Assembly (NCBI GenBank): GCA_026826555.1
Contig: JAKSZT010037307.1
Span: 2,061,879-2,125,878, forward strand
Length of the DNA: 64,000 nucleotides
Origin: Tolypeutes matacus
Taxonomy: Eukaryota > Chordata > Mammalia > Cingulata > Chlamyphoridae
Reading direction: 5' to 3'
The position numbers and the translations under genes were made by a program. Below are positions 12,951 through 27,835 of this stretch, piece by piece (positions within the stretch are counted from its first letter, which is position 1; every line of letters starts with the position of its first letter). The notes under the pieces were generated by a model. The model did not search any database. It had not been told where the DNA came from and was given only the letters and a program-made list of their open reading frames with translations.

Positions 12951-13795
12951 TCACCTTTGTTTATTGTATGGCCACCATCAACCAGGCACTGCTTTGGACG
13001 TTTAGGATAATATATCCGTGAACAAGAACATTCAGCCCTACCTACTGTCAATTCATGGAGCTGATATCATAATAAATGATAAGTAACAGACATTATAAAT
13101 AAGTAAAATATATAACATGTCAGCACAGTATACAATATGTCAGGGGATAAGTGCTATGAAAAAAGGAAAGAGTAGAGCAGATTTAAGGGGGTTGAAGAAT
13201 GCAGGTGGGGTTCCAGTTTAAAATAAAAAAGGGTAGGCCTCATTGACAGATATTTCAGCAAAGACTGAAGGAGGTGAGGGAATTAGGCATGTGGATACCT
13301 AGGGGAAGAATGTTCCAGGCAGAGGGAATGACTGCTGCAAAGACCTGAAAGTAGAAATATTCTTGGTGTGTCCAAGGAACAGCATGGAGGCCAGTGTGGC
13401 TAGAGGAGGTTAATAAGCAAGGGGGAGAGGGTCAGAAATGAGGGTGGGTGGGGATGGCACTCTTTGGGGGTCTTGTAAGCTCTGGTCAGGAATTGGGCTT
13501 TTACTTTGAGTGAAATGGGGGCCATACAGGATTTTGAACAGAGAAGTCACAGGCTCTGACTCTCAGCTTACCAGAGAGTCACTGTGGCTGCTGTGTTGAG
13601 AACAGACTGCAGGAGGGCCTTGATAGAGGCTTGGAGGCCAGTTAGGGGATTAGAGGTACTAGTGATCACACCAGGGTGGTGGCAGTGGAGGCTGTGAGAA
13701 GTAGGTGGATTCTGGATATGTTCTGAAGGTAGAGTCAGGATTGCATGGTATAGGGTATGAGAGAAAGAGAGGGATTGGAATGACTGCCATACATA
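12951..13795 (+). repeat. Ancient mammalian interspersed repeat, part 1
   Basis: Contains the widely shared non-coding pattern GATAAGTGCTATGAA, ATGTTCCAGGCAGAGGGAA, GGAGGCCAGTGTGGCT and ATTTTGAACAGAGAAGTCAC. I know this as a very common old mammalian repeat but cannot name the family with certainty. The same element resumes at 15482 after younger insertions. Confidence 0.65.
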
Positions 13796-13799
13796 TATA

Positions 13800-14625
13800 T
13801 ATTTTTTTGAATTTAACAAATCAATTTTATTGATACATATTAATAAACATACAATTCATCCAGAGTGTACAGTTAGTGGTATTTGCTATAATCACATAGT
13901 TGTGCATTCATCACTTCAATCATTAGAGCATTTTCATTATTTCAATAATAATAAAAAACAAACAAACTTCCTCACCTCTCAATCTCTCTATGCTTCCTCC
14001 ACTGTACACAGCTGCTGTTTCTGGCTATTCTATCCAAAGTGTATAATCAGTGGTTTTTACTGTAATCACAATGTTGTACATTTATCATCTCAAAAATTTT
14101 AGAACAATTCCATTACTCCAAAAAGAAAGACTCCACACCCCTTAGCAGTCCTTCCTCAGACCTACATAACCACTGATCTAATTCCATCTTTATAAATTGA
14201 TTTATATTTACATTTTATATAAATGGAATCATACAATATGTAGTACTCTGTATCTGGTCTCTTTTACTTAGTATAATGTTTTTTGTTGTTTTTTTGTCTG
14301 ATATTAATATTTTGTACTATTAACTTATATTTGTTCAGCTTCAAAGAAAAACAGTCCTATATATGCAATTCTACCCATATTCATACAATATATTTATATT
14401 TAACATATATTTAGTTCATAATAGCACAATCATACAGTATTTGTCCTTTTGTGTCTGGCTTGCTTCACTCAACATAATGTCCTCCAGGTTCATCCATGTT
14501 TTCATGTTTCATGACTTCAGTTCTTCTTACCGCTGCATAATATTCTATCGTGTGTACACTCCACAATTTGTTTATCCATTCATCAGTTGATGGACACCTG
14601 GGTTTCCAACTTTTTTTTTTCTTCT
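13800..14625 (-). mobile_element. L1 3'UTR and ORF2 C-terminus, antisense
   Basis: Starts with the antisense 3'UTR module TCAATTTTATTGATACATAT at about 13820 and a second partial module near 14030. It continues to the ORF2 C-terminal complement (CCATTCATCAGTTGATGGAC, about 14575). Confidence 0.82.
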
Positions 14626-14850
14626 TTTTTAAAACAATTTATTGAAGTATATCATTCATACATGAACATACATAAACTAAGTGTTCAGTAAACATTGTGA
14701 ACTTACAAAACAAACATGCATATCATACAGGGCTCCCACACATCACCCCACCACACTTTGCATTGTTGTGAAACATTTGTTAACGAATTATGAAAGAACA
14801 TCATCAAAACATTAATACTAACTATAGTCCGTATCTTACTCCCCTACACA
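14626..14850 (-). mobile_element. Repeat Y, single unit
   Basis: Antisense unit with AATTTATTGAAGTATATCATT...TACATAAAC...GTGAACTTACAAAACAAACATGCATATCATACAGGG. One unit here corresponds to the three tandem units at 47928-49020. Confidence 0.7.
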
Positions 14851-15258
14851 TTTTTTAAAGGATTTATTTATCTATTTACTTTTATCATTTTTACCCCCTC
14901 CCCATTTTTGCTGTTTTTGTGTCCATCCGCCAGGTAATTCTCTGTGTCCATTTCCTGCCCTCTCTTCTCATCCCTCTTCTGTCTTCACTGGGATTCAATC
15001 CTCGGAACCTCCGATGTGGGAGAGAGGCGTCCCACTGCCTGCGCCACCGGCTTGCGGAGCCTGGCAATGCACCTGCACGTGGGGCCTGGGAGGCTCACCC
15101 ACTTGCGGGGCCTGGGGTGCTTACCCACTCACAGGGCCTAGTGGCCCACACACCTCCTATATTTTTCTTTTTTTCATTTTTACTGGGAGATCCCGGGGAT
15201 CAAACCCAGCTCCATATGGGAGACGGACGCCCAACCATTTGAGCCACATCCATCCTCC
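14851..15258 (-). mobile_element. DAS-type SINE, long subfamily with GC-rich spacer
   Basis: Antisense copy of about 400 bp with two tRNA-like modules (B-box complements near 14995 and 15200). The spacer between them is GC-rich. Sister copies lie at 61549-61998 and 62462-62888, so this is a distinct subfamily. Confidence 0.82.
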
Positions 15259-15481
15259 TGCTATATCTCATAAGGTTGACCAAAGATACCTAGAGTTACA
15301 GTCCTTTCCCATACAGGATGGTCATATAATAAATCAGGCTTGTTTGTTTATCATCAGCATTCTAAAAACCAGACCAAGGGAGAAAAACTAGGTCTGGGGA
15401 CACATGCATGGTTTCTAATATAGCGAATGTTTAGCCTACCCTGATTATCACAAAATCAGGACAGCAAGAATATTTGTATTG
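15259..15481. other. Short stretch between repeats
   Basis: AT-rich and unassigned, apart from the last bases (TTTCCAACTTTTG), which echo the L1 sequence left of the repeat Y unit (14602-14614). No gene is seen. Confidence 0.4.
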
Positions 15482-15874
15482 TTTCCAACTTTTGACTGCC
15501 AAGTTTTTGGTGAGAGCTACAGTAAAAATGGATTTGGGTCTGGGGAAGGCAGTAGATGGAGACAATTTTGTGTGGAGACGAGTTCTGTTTTGGCCATGTT
15601 AAATTTGTGATGTCCGTTAGACTTTCTAGACTTAAGTTGGCAGTGGGATGCATGAATCTGGTGCTCAAGAGAGAGGACTAGACTGAAAATGTAGCTGGAC
15701 ACGAGAGGACCAAGGATGGGCCCTGGAGCCTCCAACATTAAGAGGTTTCGAAGAAGAGGAAGAACCAGCAAGGTTCTTCCTGTCTTCCTGCAGACTTAGT
15801 AACAGGAAAACCGGGAGAGAGTGGTACTTAGAGGCCAAGTGAAGAAAACAGGTTAAAATGTTCAATATTTTCTT
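15482..15874 (+). repeat. Ancient mammalian interspersed repeat, part 2
   Basis: Continues the element of 12951-13795 in the same orientation, with GTTCTGTTTTGGCCATGTTAA, CTCCAACATTAAGAGG and AGAGGCCAAGTGAAGAAAA. The 1.7 kb between the parts are L1, repeat Y and SINE insertions. Confidence 0.65.
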
Positions 15875-16060
15875 TTTTTTTTTTTTTTTTTAAATTTTAT
15901 TTATTTATTCATCTATCCCCCCCTTGCTGCTTGTGCTCGCTGGGTCAGCTAACCACGCCGTGCGGGCGGGCTTGCCTTCACCAGGAGTCCCTGGGAACTG
16001 AACCCGGGGCCTCCCATATGGTAAACGGGAGCCCTACTGATGGAGCCACAGCCGCTTCCC
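15875..16060 (-). mobile_element. DAS-type SINE, short form, with target duplication
   Basis: Flanked by CAATATTTTCTT at 15863-15874 and 16061-16072. Poly(T) start, B-box complement GGGAACTGAACCC, end at CCGCTTCCC. Confidence 0.92.
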
Positions 16061-16544
16061 CAATATTTTCTTCTCAACTCCCAGGAGACGATGGGGGTAT
16101 TCAAATCCCACTTTGGAACCATTGTGTAATATATTCTTACCCATTTACTGTTTATTGACATCAGGCTTTTTAGCACTATAGAGATTTTTTTTTTTTTTTT
16201 TTTAATGAAATGAAATTTCAGAGAGTAATATAACACTAATGTATTTGCCACATAGGTTTTAAGTATGTTTGCATTTTACCATATTTGGTTCAGATTTTTT
16301 AAAAAAAAAGTTACAGAGCTGAAGTCCCCTTTGATTCCTAGATATCTGTCTCCTTTCCTCTTCTCTAAAATTGTTGCATATCCTTCCATTCCATATCGTT
16401 CTTCTTTGTAAATTTTGTGTCCTTAAATTTATGGGTAATAAAGTATTTTTTTTTTTCATCTTTTAAGAAAACACGTTTATTATGGTAATAATATACAACA
16501 TAAAATTTCCCATTTTCACCTCTTTCAAGTAGATAATTCATGAA
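16061..16544 (-). mobile_element. Old L1 3' fragment, antisense (tentative)
   Basis: The part around 16250-16440 (AGTTACAGAGCTGAAGTCCCC) resembles an antisense mammalian L1 3' region. Flanks are unassigned. No gene is seen. Confidence 0.4.
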
Positions 16545-19535
<2,991 letters not shown>

Positions 19536-19769
19536 TATAATTTTGAACTTGCTTTTTCCAGTTTGTTTTTGAAATTTATCCATGTTGACATATGTAGATT
19601 ATTCAGTTGAATACTGTACACTTGATGAATATACCTGTTTATCCATTCTTCCCTTGATGGACATTTAGGTGGTTGCCTGTTTTTCTATTACAACAATGCT
19701 GCAGGAACATCCTCAAATCTACTGTTTTGGGCATGTGCTGGGGTGTGGAGGGTGCACAACTTTGGTTTG
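19536..19769. other. Old L1-related sequence, unresolved
   Basis: Contains antisense L1-like words (TTCATCCATTCTTCCCTTGATGGACATTTAG, near 19635) but the order is broken. No gene is seen. Confidence 0.4.
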
Positions 19770-20765
19770 GGTTGCTATCAGCAGAATATAATGAGAATAT
19801 AATTCACATACCATTCAGTTCACCCATGTGAAGATTATGATTCAGTGATTTTTAGTATATTCCCAGAAGTGTGCAACTCTCACCACAGTCAATTTTAGAA
19901 CATTATCATCACCTCAAAAAGAAACCCTACACCCTTTAACTGTCAACCTCCTGTTCATCCATCTTCCCTTCACCCCTAAGTAACCCTAATATACTTTCTC
20001 TATATATAGATTTCCCTGTTTCAGACATTCATATGAATGAAATCATGGCGTGTGGTCTTTTGTAACTACTTCTTTCATGTAGCATGTTTTCAAGGTTCAT
20101 CCATGTTGTAGTGTGTATCAGTACTTAATTCCTTTTTATGGCCAAATAGTATTCTGTTGTATGGATATGCCACGTTTTGTTTAGTCATTTGTCCATTGAT
20201 GGACATTTGTGTTGTTGGCTATTATGAATAACGCTGCTATAAACATCTGTGTACAGTTTTTGTGCAGACATATATTTTCAATTCCTTTGGGAGTGGAATT
20301 GCTGGGTCATATTGTAGCTGTTTATTTAACCATTTGAAGAACTGCCAGACTGTTTTCCAATTCATTTTACATTCCCACTGGCAGTATATTAGGGTTCCAA
20401 TTTCTTTCCATATCTCATCAACACTTATTACCCCACTTTTCACTTCTAGCCATCTTAGTAGTTGTGAAATGGTATCTCATTGTGGTTTTGATTTGCATTT
20501 CCCTGAGACTGATGATCTCGATCATCTTCCTTGGATCTATTCAGGTTCTTTGCCCATTTTATAAATTGCCTTATTTGTCTTTTTATTATTGAGTTGTAAG
20601 AGTTCTTTATATATTATATGTACAAGTCCCATATCAGATCAGTAATTTGTAAATCTTTTCTCCTAGACTGTTTGTTTGCCAATTTTATGCTAGTGAAATG
20701 ATTTCTTGTTTTAATTTGCATTTCCTTGATTACTTGTGAGGTGGAACATCTTTTCACATGTTTAT
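19770..20765 (-). mobile_element. Old mammalian L1 3' end, antisense
   Basis: Complement of an L1M-type 3'UTR (about 19790-19990) followed by the ORF2 C-terminal region (CATTTGTCCATTGATGGACA near 20187, TTTTGATTTGCATTTCCCTGA near 20490). It is diverged. Confidence 0.8.
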
Positions 20766-21653
20766 TGGCCATCAGAACCTCCTCTTTTGTGACTTGCCTT
20801 TGTCCATTTTGGCCAAAAATTGCTCTTGGCTAAATTATCAGTTTTTGACAAACCAAAGCCAACGTGCTACCCAAAGGTGCTATCTCCCTTCCTTCCCTAT
20901 GACCTGATTCAGAGCCTAGTGTGAACAACAGACAATCAAAACACGTTGGTCTTATCTACTCTAGTACATAAATATTAGATAATATTCTTCATTTCCATTT
21001 TTCAACATTGTGTTTACTAGAGAGGAGCTATACTACTAAATACTGAAAAGTGCCAGACAGGCCTCACCAGTAGAAACTTTCTTATTTTTAAACATTTAAA
21101 AGTAGAATTTTCAATCCAATACCCACACATAGAAAAGTGCAAGATTCTTTTCATAAACACAAGATTTTCTTGCCAAATATCCTACCAAGTCATCACAGAA
21201 ATGGTGAAGAACCATCATGAAAAGAGAGAATAATGACTCTGGAAGCAGAGCTTGAAACACTGATTGTGATTTCCTAAGGATCCTTCTCAAACCCTTAGGA
21301 TGCTCCCCCTTACAGTTACTGCCCTTTAATGCCCCAAGAAGGAGAAATGCCATACTTCTGGCAAAGGAAGAAAGGGACGGAGAAAAAGAAATGTAAATTC
21401 TGAACCTGGGCTAAAGCCCCCTCAGACTTAGGTGTCCAAGAATTAGGCTTATAGGAATTACATACTAATTGTAATTGCTATTTACTTCCAAATGTTGGCC
21501 AGTCATAGCAAAGGGCCATCAGGATGACTAGGGAAACTGGGTGCATCTTTGTTCCTGGAGATGCTTTTAATAAATGCTAGCTTTCTGCCCATCTTAGGAA
21601 CAGCAGGGGCAAGTCACAAGCTCCTCTACACTTACAGTGCTTGCGTTTGCCAC

Positions 21654-21740
21654 ACCTGAGTAGTGGAGTTAGTGGAATTAAAGTAGTGGAGTTAGTGGAA
21701 TTAAAGTAAAGTAAAGTGGAATTAAAGTAGTGGAATAAAA
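21654..21740. repeat. Short minisatellite
   Basis: Imperfect repeats of a unit like GTAGTGGAGTTAGTGGAATTAAA, about 23 bases, with shortened versions (AGTAAAGTAAAGTGGAATTAAA). Confidence 0.75.
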
Positions 21741-21860
21741 GTGGCTGTTTTATAACAGGTACCACACTTTGCTCCTTTCTTTGACATCCAAGGAATCATC
21801 TCTTGCCAGCTCAGAGGTCTATATCCACAGGATTCTCAAAGAGAGAATCTTTGTTGTTTT

Positions 21861-21878
21861 GTGTGTGTGTGTGTGTGT
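21861..21878. repeat. (TG)n microsatellite
   Basis: About nine TG units. Confidence 0.85.
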
Positions 21879-22329
21879 CCCCGAGAATCTTAATGACTGT
21901 TATTTGGAAAACAAAATAAGACAGGTAACTTGGTAATATATTATTTAGGAATAAATCTGTACAAAAAAGTAAAACCATGATTTCTGCAAGAACACAGCCC
22001 TCAGATGACAGACTCCAGAAAAAAACATCATAAAACAGATTTTCCATTTAGATCTCCTTCTGTCCAGAGCTTATAGCCCTCTCCATTGCAGGCATGTCCC
22101 CTGTTCCTAGATAGTTGTGATTCCCTGTACAAAGAAGCACTATGAGGCCTGGAAACCCAGGGAGACACTTGATTATTACCACCTTCCGTTCAGCTGGTTT
22201 ACATTCACTGGTATATCAGAAGTTTGTCATAGCCCTGGTAGATAGGGGAAGGCATCAGTCTCTCTAAATTCTACACATTCTAACAGTTCACACTGTACGC
22301 GCTTAGGTAGCTTTGCTGGCTATACTGAA

Positions 22330-22870
22330 AGGGGTCCATTAATATGTCAATATTGATAGTCTCCGTGCTGGGAATTGATGTTGTTCTGGGATTTCTCCAG
22401 TGTGTTCTGACAGTGCTCCTTATTGCTCAGGTCCTTAGTCATGACAAGGAGGAAGGTGCTTCCTGCCTTGCTGTTTTGCATCATGCTTGGTCACTTGCAC
22501 GGGAAGATTCCCAGGATGGCAGTCGTCATGCCCAGGATATCAGTGCTGGTGACTAGGTTGCACAGCATGATCAGAGACACTGTGATGACCACGATCCTCT
22601 TGGTAGCATTGGCAGCTGAACAGATCAGAGAGCTGATAAAATTGAGGCTACTAAGGCAGTGGTGTTGTGGGCACTGGCAGCGACAGCCAATTATAACTGC
22701 AGGAGTGTCCAGGCTCCCTGGAGATCTAGTGCAGCCATGGTGTGCAGAGAGATCACAGTTGTAGTGGGATCTTCTAGGATGGAGGCTTCCTAACCAGGGA
22801 GAATTCCAGAGGAAGGAGGGGTAAGCTTGGGCATCGTGTTCCTTCAGTTGCTTCCCAGGTAACTAGTGTA
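22330..22870 (-). pseudogene. Possible degraded pseudogene, not identified
   Basis: On the minus strand, about 22635 down to 22515 reads as a hydrophobic stretch ([11 protein letters not shown] then [11 protein letters not shown]) ending at a stop, with upstream stops. Codon-like periodicity is seen by eye only. It could be a relic of a small membrane-protein gene, but I cannot match it to a family. Open frames on the plus strand over the same bases look like its shadow. Confidence 0.2.
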
Positions 22871-23173
22871 CAGCCAAGGGGTGGGAGGCTTCTCCACCTT
22901 GAGCGAAGCAGGCCTGTTGGTGCTCAGCAGCGGTGCTGCCGAGTGGACGGCTGTCCAGGGCTAAGCTGGCTGGAAGGTAGGCTTGTTCGTGACCCTAATT
23001 CTTGCCAAACGGTTTGAAAATACTGCTTTTATAAAGCATTTCGCCCCTCAGAAACGCAGGGAAATTAGAACAGCTTGGCTCTTGATTGGCCTTTTGCTGT
23101 TTATTCTTCCTTGCACAGCTTAGCAGTGGCTCTAGCCTTGTCCCCCGCACCCCATCTTTTCCCTAGTCTCTTG
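22871..23173. other. Unique intronic sequence, no gene seen
   Basis: Moderately GC-rich, with no repeat or coding frame recognised. Confidence 0.45.
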
Positions 23174-23178
23174 GCATA

Positions 23179-23630
23179 TGTATTAGTCAGGGTTCTCTCG
23201 GGAAACAGAATCAGCAGGAGATACCTGTGAATAATATGGAACTCTAAAAGAGTCTCTCACGCGACCGTGGGGACGCACAAGTCCAGGTTCCTCAGGGAAG
23301 CTGCAAACCAGGGGCTCCGATGAAAGCCCGATGAAAGGTCGTTGATGAGTCTCTGGGAGAAGTTGCCTGTCCAACGACGAGCTGGGAAATTCTCTCTGAA
23401 TGTTGAAATCACTTCCACTCTTAAGTCATTCAACTGATTGGATAAAAGCACCACCCATTGATGATGTAATCTCCCTGATTGATGCAGATGTAATCAGCCA
23501 TCCACGCAGTAAACTCACTGGTGATTGAAGTCCATAAATGCTCTTGTATTACAATTAGCCCTGTGCTTGCTGGAACAAACACCTGGACACAACTACTTGG
23601 CCGAGTTGACACATTAGCCTAACCATCACA
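23179..23630 (+). mobile_element. Solo LTR-like element 1
   Basis: 452 bp beginning TGTATTAGTCAGGGTTCTCT and ending CCTAACCATCACA, so it has TG...CA ends. It is flanked by 5-bp duplications GCATA (23174-23178) and GCATG (23631-23635), one mismatch. No internal retroviral sequence adjoins it, which fits LTR-LTR recombination. The start and end resemble a common old mammalian LTR class that I cannot name with certainty. The strand is given by the TG...CA reading and is not proven. Confidence 0.65.
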
Positions 23631-23635
23631 GCATG

Positions 23636-24904
23636 GTTTTACACTTATGTTCTTTTCTGTTCCTGCTGTCCTTATAGTATTTACATGCCTTAAGAGTTCC
23701 TCAGGAAGGGAGGATTCTGTGTGCTCCCTAGCACTGGTCCGATACAGATGTGGCTACTTAAATTAAGCCCTCACTTCCTGAAAAACAGCAAAACGAGAAA
23801 TTGCAATTGGGCTTAAGGGATCAAAGAACATTTTTAGGAGCAAGAGAGGATTTCTCTGAGCTGTGCTAATTACAAGCAAAGTAATTTTTACAGAAAAAAA
23901 TTGGAAATCCTAATGAATAGATTTATGAAGTTTTTAATATGTAGATTATTCCATCCAACCTTTTTCTCCTTAAATAAGTAAGCTCTTGTGATATTTGAAG
24001 GCGCCAATACCTAGTTTTTGTTCTTTTTCCCCCTTTAATAATGCTTAATATTGACACTTTAATTGGAAGTATTTTTAGTTTCAGTCTAAAAAACTATCCT
24101 CTTAGTACTATTGTTATAGCCAAATATTTTGTCGTATGTTACGTACTTGAACAATATAAATTTCAGATAGCAGATGCATAGGAAATACCAAACCAAATAG
24201 TGAACATAAGCTTATTGTCACATAGGGAAGAGAATACTATTTATAATGTTTTCCCCAGGGAACCTTGTGTCTAGTTTTTTTGAGTGGTTTATATAATAAA
24301 ACATATGTTGCTTTTTTTGTTTAACCCATGGCAATAAAACCAGAGTCAGTTATCTGTAGCTTTTAAAGAATCCCCAAGGTTTTCTCTATGCTAGTAGTTC
24401 CTTTGTTTAAGTCTAGAAAAGACTATGGAAGCTGCTAACGTTTTGAATGGCATAAAATACTTGAAATCAGGTTAGTGTACTTGCAGAGGGCGTTCGGCAA
24501 AATCTATGAGGATTGGTTATACTCTGGAAAATAGGATTTATTGACTCCAGTGTATTTAGGTGAGTTTATAAGAAATAAGTAATGTCTGCCTCTTGTTGAA
24601 TCACAGTAGAATCAGTTCTAAGCTATGGGTATTTGGACAGGTTCATACCTCCTCATCACAGAATGAATTTTCAGTTTGCAGATTTGGTTTTTGGTGTCTT
24701 GGAAATTAAAATTAGCCTTTTGAATCAGGTGTATTCAGATTCCCTGCCTTTAGGAATACTTTATAAAGATTATAGAGCTACGGTTTTCATTTTGAGGGTG
24801 GGGGGAGCAGGTCTTTTATCTTCAGTCAAGACCTTGTCCTTCAGTTGTCATCAGAAAATGCTCATTGTTCTCTGTATGTGCCAAGTGTGTTAACTGGAGA
24901 TTTG
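23636..24904. other. Unique intronic sequence, no gene seen
   Basis: AT-rich. No repeats or coding frames recognised. Confidence 0.5.
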
Positions 24905-25010
24905 GGGATATTAAAAAAAACTTTTAATTTTGAAATAATTTCAAACTTATAGGACAATTGCAAAAATAATACACAATACAGAGAATGTCAGTATACTCCC
25001 TACAGATCTG
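24905..25010 (-). mobile_element. Old L1 3' fragment, antisense
   Basis: Matches the antisense L1M 3' pattern TTTTGAAATAATTTCAAACTTATAGGACAATTGCAAAAATAAT in order (24930-24970). Confidence 0.6.
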
Positions 25011-25738
25011 GGGATTTTGATGCAACTATTTCTTTCCTTTTGGGCAGAATGGTATTGGCTACAGGTAACAGAAAACCCAAATCTGATTGGCTTAAAGCAT
25101 AAGGGAAATTTCTAATTACGTAACAACAAGACATTCAGCAATTCAGTGACAGTATCAGGGACCCCAGCTTTTTTCCTCTTTCTGTTCTGCACCCTCAACA
25201 TGTTGACCTTGTCTTTAGGCTAGTATCCTTTAGGGTCACGAAATGGCACTAGCAATCTCAGACATCACATCGAGATAGAATATCCAGAGGAAGAGGGATG
25301 CCTCCCTCTTGTGTCTCTTTAAGAGCAAGATGACCTTTCCCAGAGTAACTTCCCTCATACCTCACTGGGCAGAAGAGGTTACGTACCCTTTCTTAATTCA
25401 GTCGCTTATAAGTAGAGTGGGCTTGTTGTTCAGGATTCTCCTTGTGTTAGATTGGAATTTCATCTTCCCTTGAGGTTTCATTAGCTCAGACAGAATTGGG
25501 GCTCTGTTAGCAAGGAAGCAGTAGAGAAAGATATTATACAGGCAGCCACCATCATCATTTGCAGCCCTCTCCATCAGTGGTTTTCACAGTGGACCTCTGT
25601 GGACACCAGACTTCAGGAGAAACCTCCAGTTGTTTCTAAGAGTCAGAGTTGTTGCTATTTCCAGGGTTTCCAAGGCTGGACACTAGGTGCAAGGCAAGCC
25701 CAAGTCCCTTTCCTTCATCAGTAAATCCCTCAGGATTA
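25011..25738. other. Unique intronic sequence, no gene seen
   Basis: No repeat or coding frame recognised. Confidence 0.45.
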
Positions 25739-25850
25739 GAAGTGGACATATCTTCATTTTACAGGTGAGAAAACATGAAGGAGTTAACGGATTTACCCAG
25801 GGCACCACACCTTGTGCAAGCAGAGCTTCACAGAGCTTGGGTGGGTCCTG
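25739..25850 (+). repeat. MIR relic
   Basis: The order TTTTACAGGTGAGAAAAC, GGAGTTAACGGATTTACCCAGGGC and CAGAGCTT follows the MIR core (ttttacagatgaggaaactgag ... cttgcccaaggtcac). Confidence 0.65.
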
Positions 25851-25951
25851 GGTACTTCCATTTTTCTTTTTTCAGCTTCCAGGTTTGTGGGGAAAAAAAG
25901 AAATGCCAAAATAAAGTTATAGAAACTGTGGTATATTTTACGTTTACTTTT

Positions 25952-26041
25952 TTTTTTTTACCAGGAGGTCCTGGGGATCGAACCCAGGTCCCTCCATATG
26001 GGAGACGGACGCCCAACCATTTGAGCCACATCCGTCCCCCA
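25952..26041 (-). mobile_element. DAS-type SINE, minimal tRNA-only form
   Basis: About 90 bp: poly(T), then an antisense tRNA-like body (B-box complement GGGGATCGAACCC) ending at CATCCGTCCCC. It has the target duplication TACGTTTACTTTT at 25939-25951 and 26042-26054. Sister copies lie at 29005 (sense) and 53251. Confidence 0.92.
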
Positions 26042-26054
26042 TACGTTTACTTTT

Positions 26055-26384
26055 AAGAAAAACTTTTAAACACAATAAAAGTAACTGAATGTATGTATAT
26101 GTTATATATATATAAACAAAGTATGAAAAGTGTAGCTCTTTTGAACTTTGTGAATGGGCCCAGTGGCCAGATGCCCTCCTGGTTGCCCCACAATGGGTTG
26201 TGCTAATGAGAGGTGGGATCCAATGGAGGGAAATTGCCGCCCCATGTTTACTTCTGTCTTCTGCTGATCCTTTATGTTACCATCTTTATGTGACGGTGTG
26301 GTTATGGACTAAATTTACTATCCTCTCAAGCCCTCCCTCTTTGATGTTTCACAAAAGTCACCAGAGATTTTTATTTTTATTTTT
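26055..26384. other. Intronic sequence, no gene seen
   Basis: Mostly unique; a T-rich run near 26368-26402 leads into the next L1. Confidence 0.4.
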
Positions 26385-27835
26385 TTATTTATTTTTATTT
26401 TTTTGAGATTTTCTACATGCTTCTGCTTTATTAAGGGAGGTGGTGATATATATATCATGAGAAAGGGGAAGTATGGGTAAGGCATATGCGGCAGGCTGGG
26501 ACTCTATTTTTATTTTTTTTTGTATTTTTTTACTTGAACTTTTTATTAAGATAATTGCAGATCCATATGCAGTTGTAAGAAAAAAATACAAAGAGAGCCT
26601 GTGTAAGATTTTTATTTCTTGATGCAACTACAATCTATAGTCTATTGTCCTTTCCTTTTAACCTGTACAAGAACTCTCTTTAGCATATCTTGGAGGGCCA
26701 GTCTAGTGGTGATGAATTCTCTGAGTTCTTGTTTATCTGGGAATGTCTTAATCTTTCCCACATTTTGGAAGACAGTTTTGCCATATATAGAAATTTTGGT
26801 TGGGACCTACTTGCTTTCAGCACCTTTAATGTGTTATCCCACTGCCTTTTTGCCTCTTGTTTCCAATGAGAACCGGTACTCAATCTTACTGAGTACTCTT
26901 GTATGTGACACAATGCTTGTGTTTTGTGGCTTTCAGAATTCTCTATCTTTGGCATTCAATAGTCTGTATGTGCTGTAATGTGGGTCTGTTTGGGTTTGTC
27001 ATGTTTGGAGTTCGTTGAGCATCTTGGATGTGTATATTCATGTCTGTCATTCCGTTTTTCTCTCTGCCCATTTCTTTCTTCTCATTCTGGGACACCCACA
27101 ATTCCTCAGGCTCTGTTCACTTTTCTTTTTTATTTTATTTTATTTTTTAAAAGATGCTTAGATTACATAAATGTTACACAAAAATTACAGGGATTCCCAT
27201 GTTCCCCACCTCCCACACCCTCCCACATAAACATCTTTCATTAGTGTGGCTCATCACCTGCAATGGATTTACACATCCTGGGGCTCTGCCACTAAGCATG
27301 GACCACAGTTCACATTGTAGACCACTCTCTCTCCCACACAGTTCTGCATGCTATATGCTGATGTAAAATGGCCCGTATCTGTTGTTGCAATGTCACTCAG
27401 GACAATTCCCAAGTCCTGAAAAAGCCCCTGTATTACAACTGCTTTTCCCTCTCCCTGCCCCCAGAGCCTCCAGTGGCCACTGGCTCCACCTCCCTCAAGC
27501 CACCACCAGACAGATTGGACCAGACATACAAACTCCTGGTATGTGTGTGAGGGGTATTCTACTTACCCTCTAGTACCAGGACCAGGGATCTACATTGAGA
27601 GCATGGACTGGCTCCATGCTGAGCAGATAAGCGGGGCTGGAGCCAGCCAGGGTGTCACAAAATTCCATCGCTTTTAAGTTGCCTTTTTCCTTGCTTAGGC
27701 ATGCTCCCGGTTCCTGCAGTCCTTTAACTGTTTTCTGGGACTTTGAGAAAGATGTTTCTGCCAATTTTTGCTGGCTATTCAAAGAGACAATGGAGGGATG
27801 AAGCCCTGAAGCATCTCACTCCACCATCTCGATTG
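26385..27835 (-). mobile_element. L1 with ORF1 and 5'UTR, antisense, split by repeat X
   Basis: 26625-27120 is the complement of the middle and C-terminal part of ORF1 (for example, reverse of PKFLYMAKLSSK). 27571-27835 looks like L1 5'UTR complement, ending near CACTCCACCATCTCGA. The repeat X copy at 27125-27570 lies between. No ORF2 is attached; 26515-26595 looks like an antisense L1M 3'UTR. Confidence 0.65.
27125..27570 (-). mobile_element. Repeat X copy
   Basis: Antisense element whose 3' end (left) reads AAAGATGCTTAGATTACATAAATGTTACA and continues through CACTAAGCATGGACCACAGTT, CACTCAGGACAATTCCCAAGT and CCTCCAGTGGCCACTGGCTCC. These are the same landmarks, in the same order, as at 34346-34855 and 45476-46395. 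Confidence 0.75.

Larger units (their letters stand above)
20766..22329. other. Unique intronic sequence, no gene seen
   Basis: No recognisable repeats other than the small tandem repeats listed separately, and no coding frame with familiar motifs. Confidence 0.5.

Noticed and set aside
22423..22764. Plus-strand 113-codon frame
   Set aside because: No recognisable domain. The minus strand reads slightly more protein-like, and neither is convincing enough to call as a gene.
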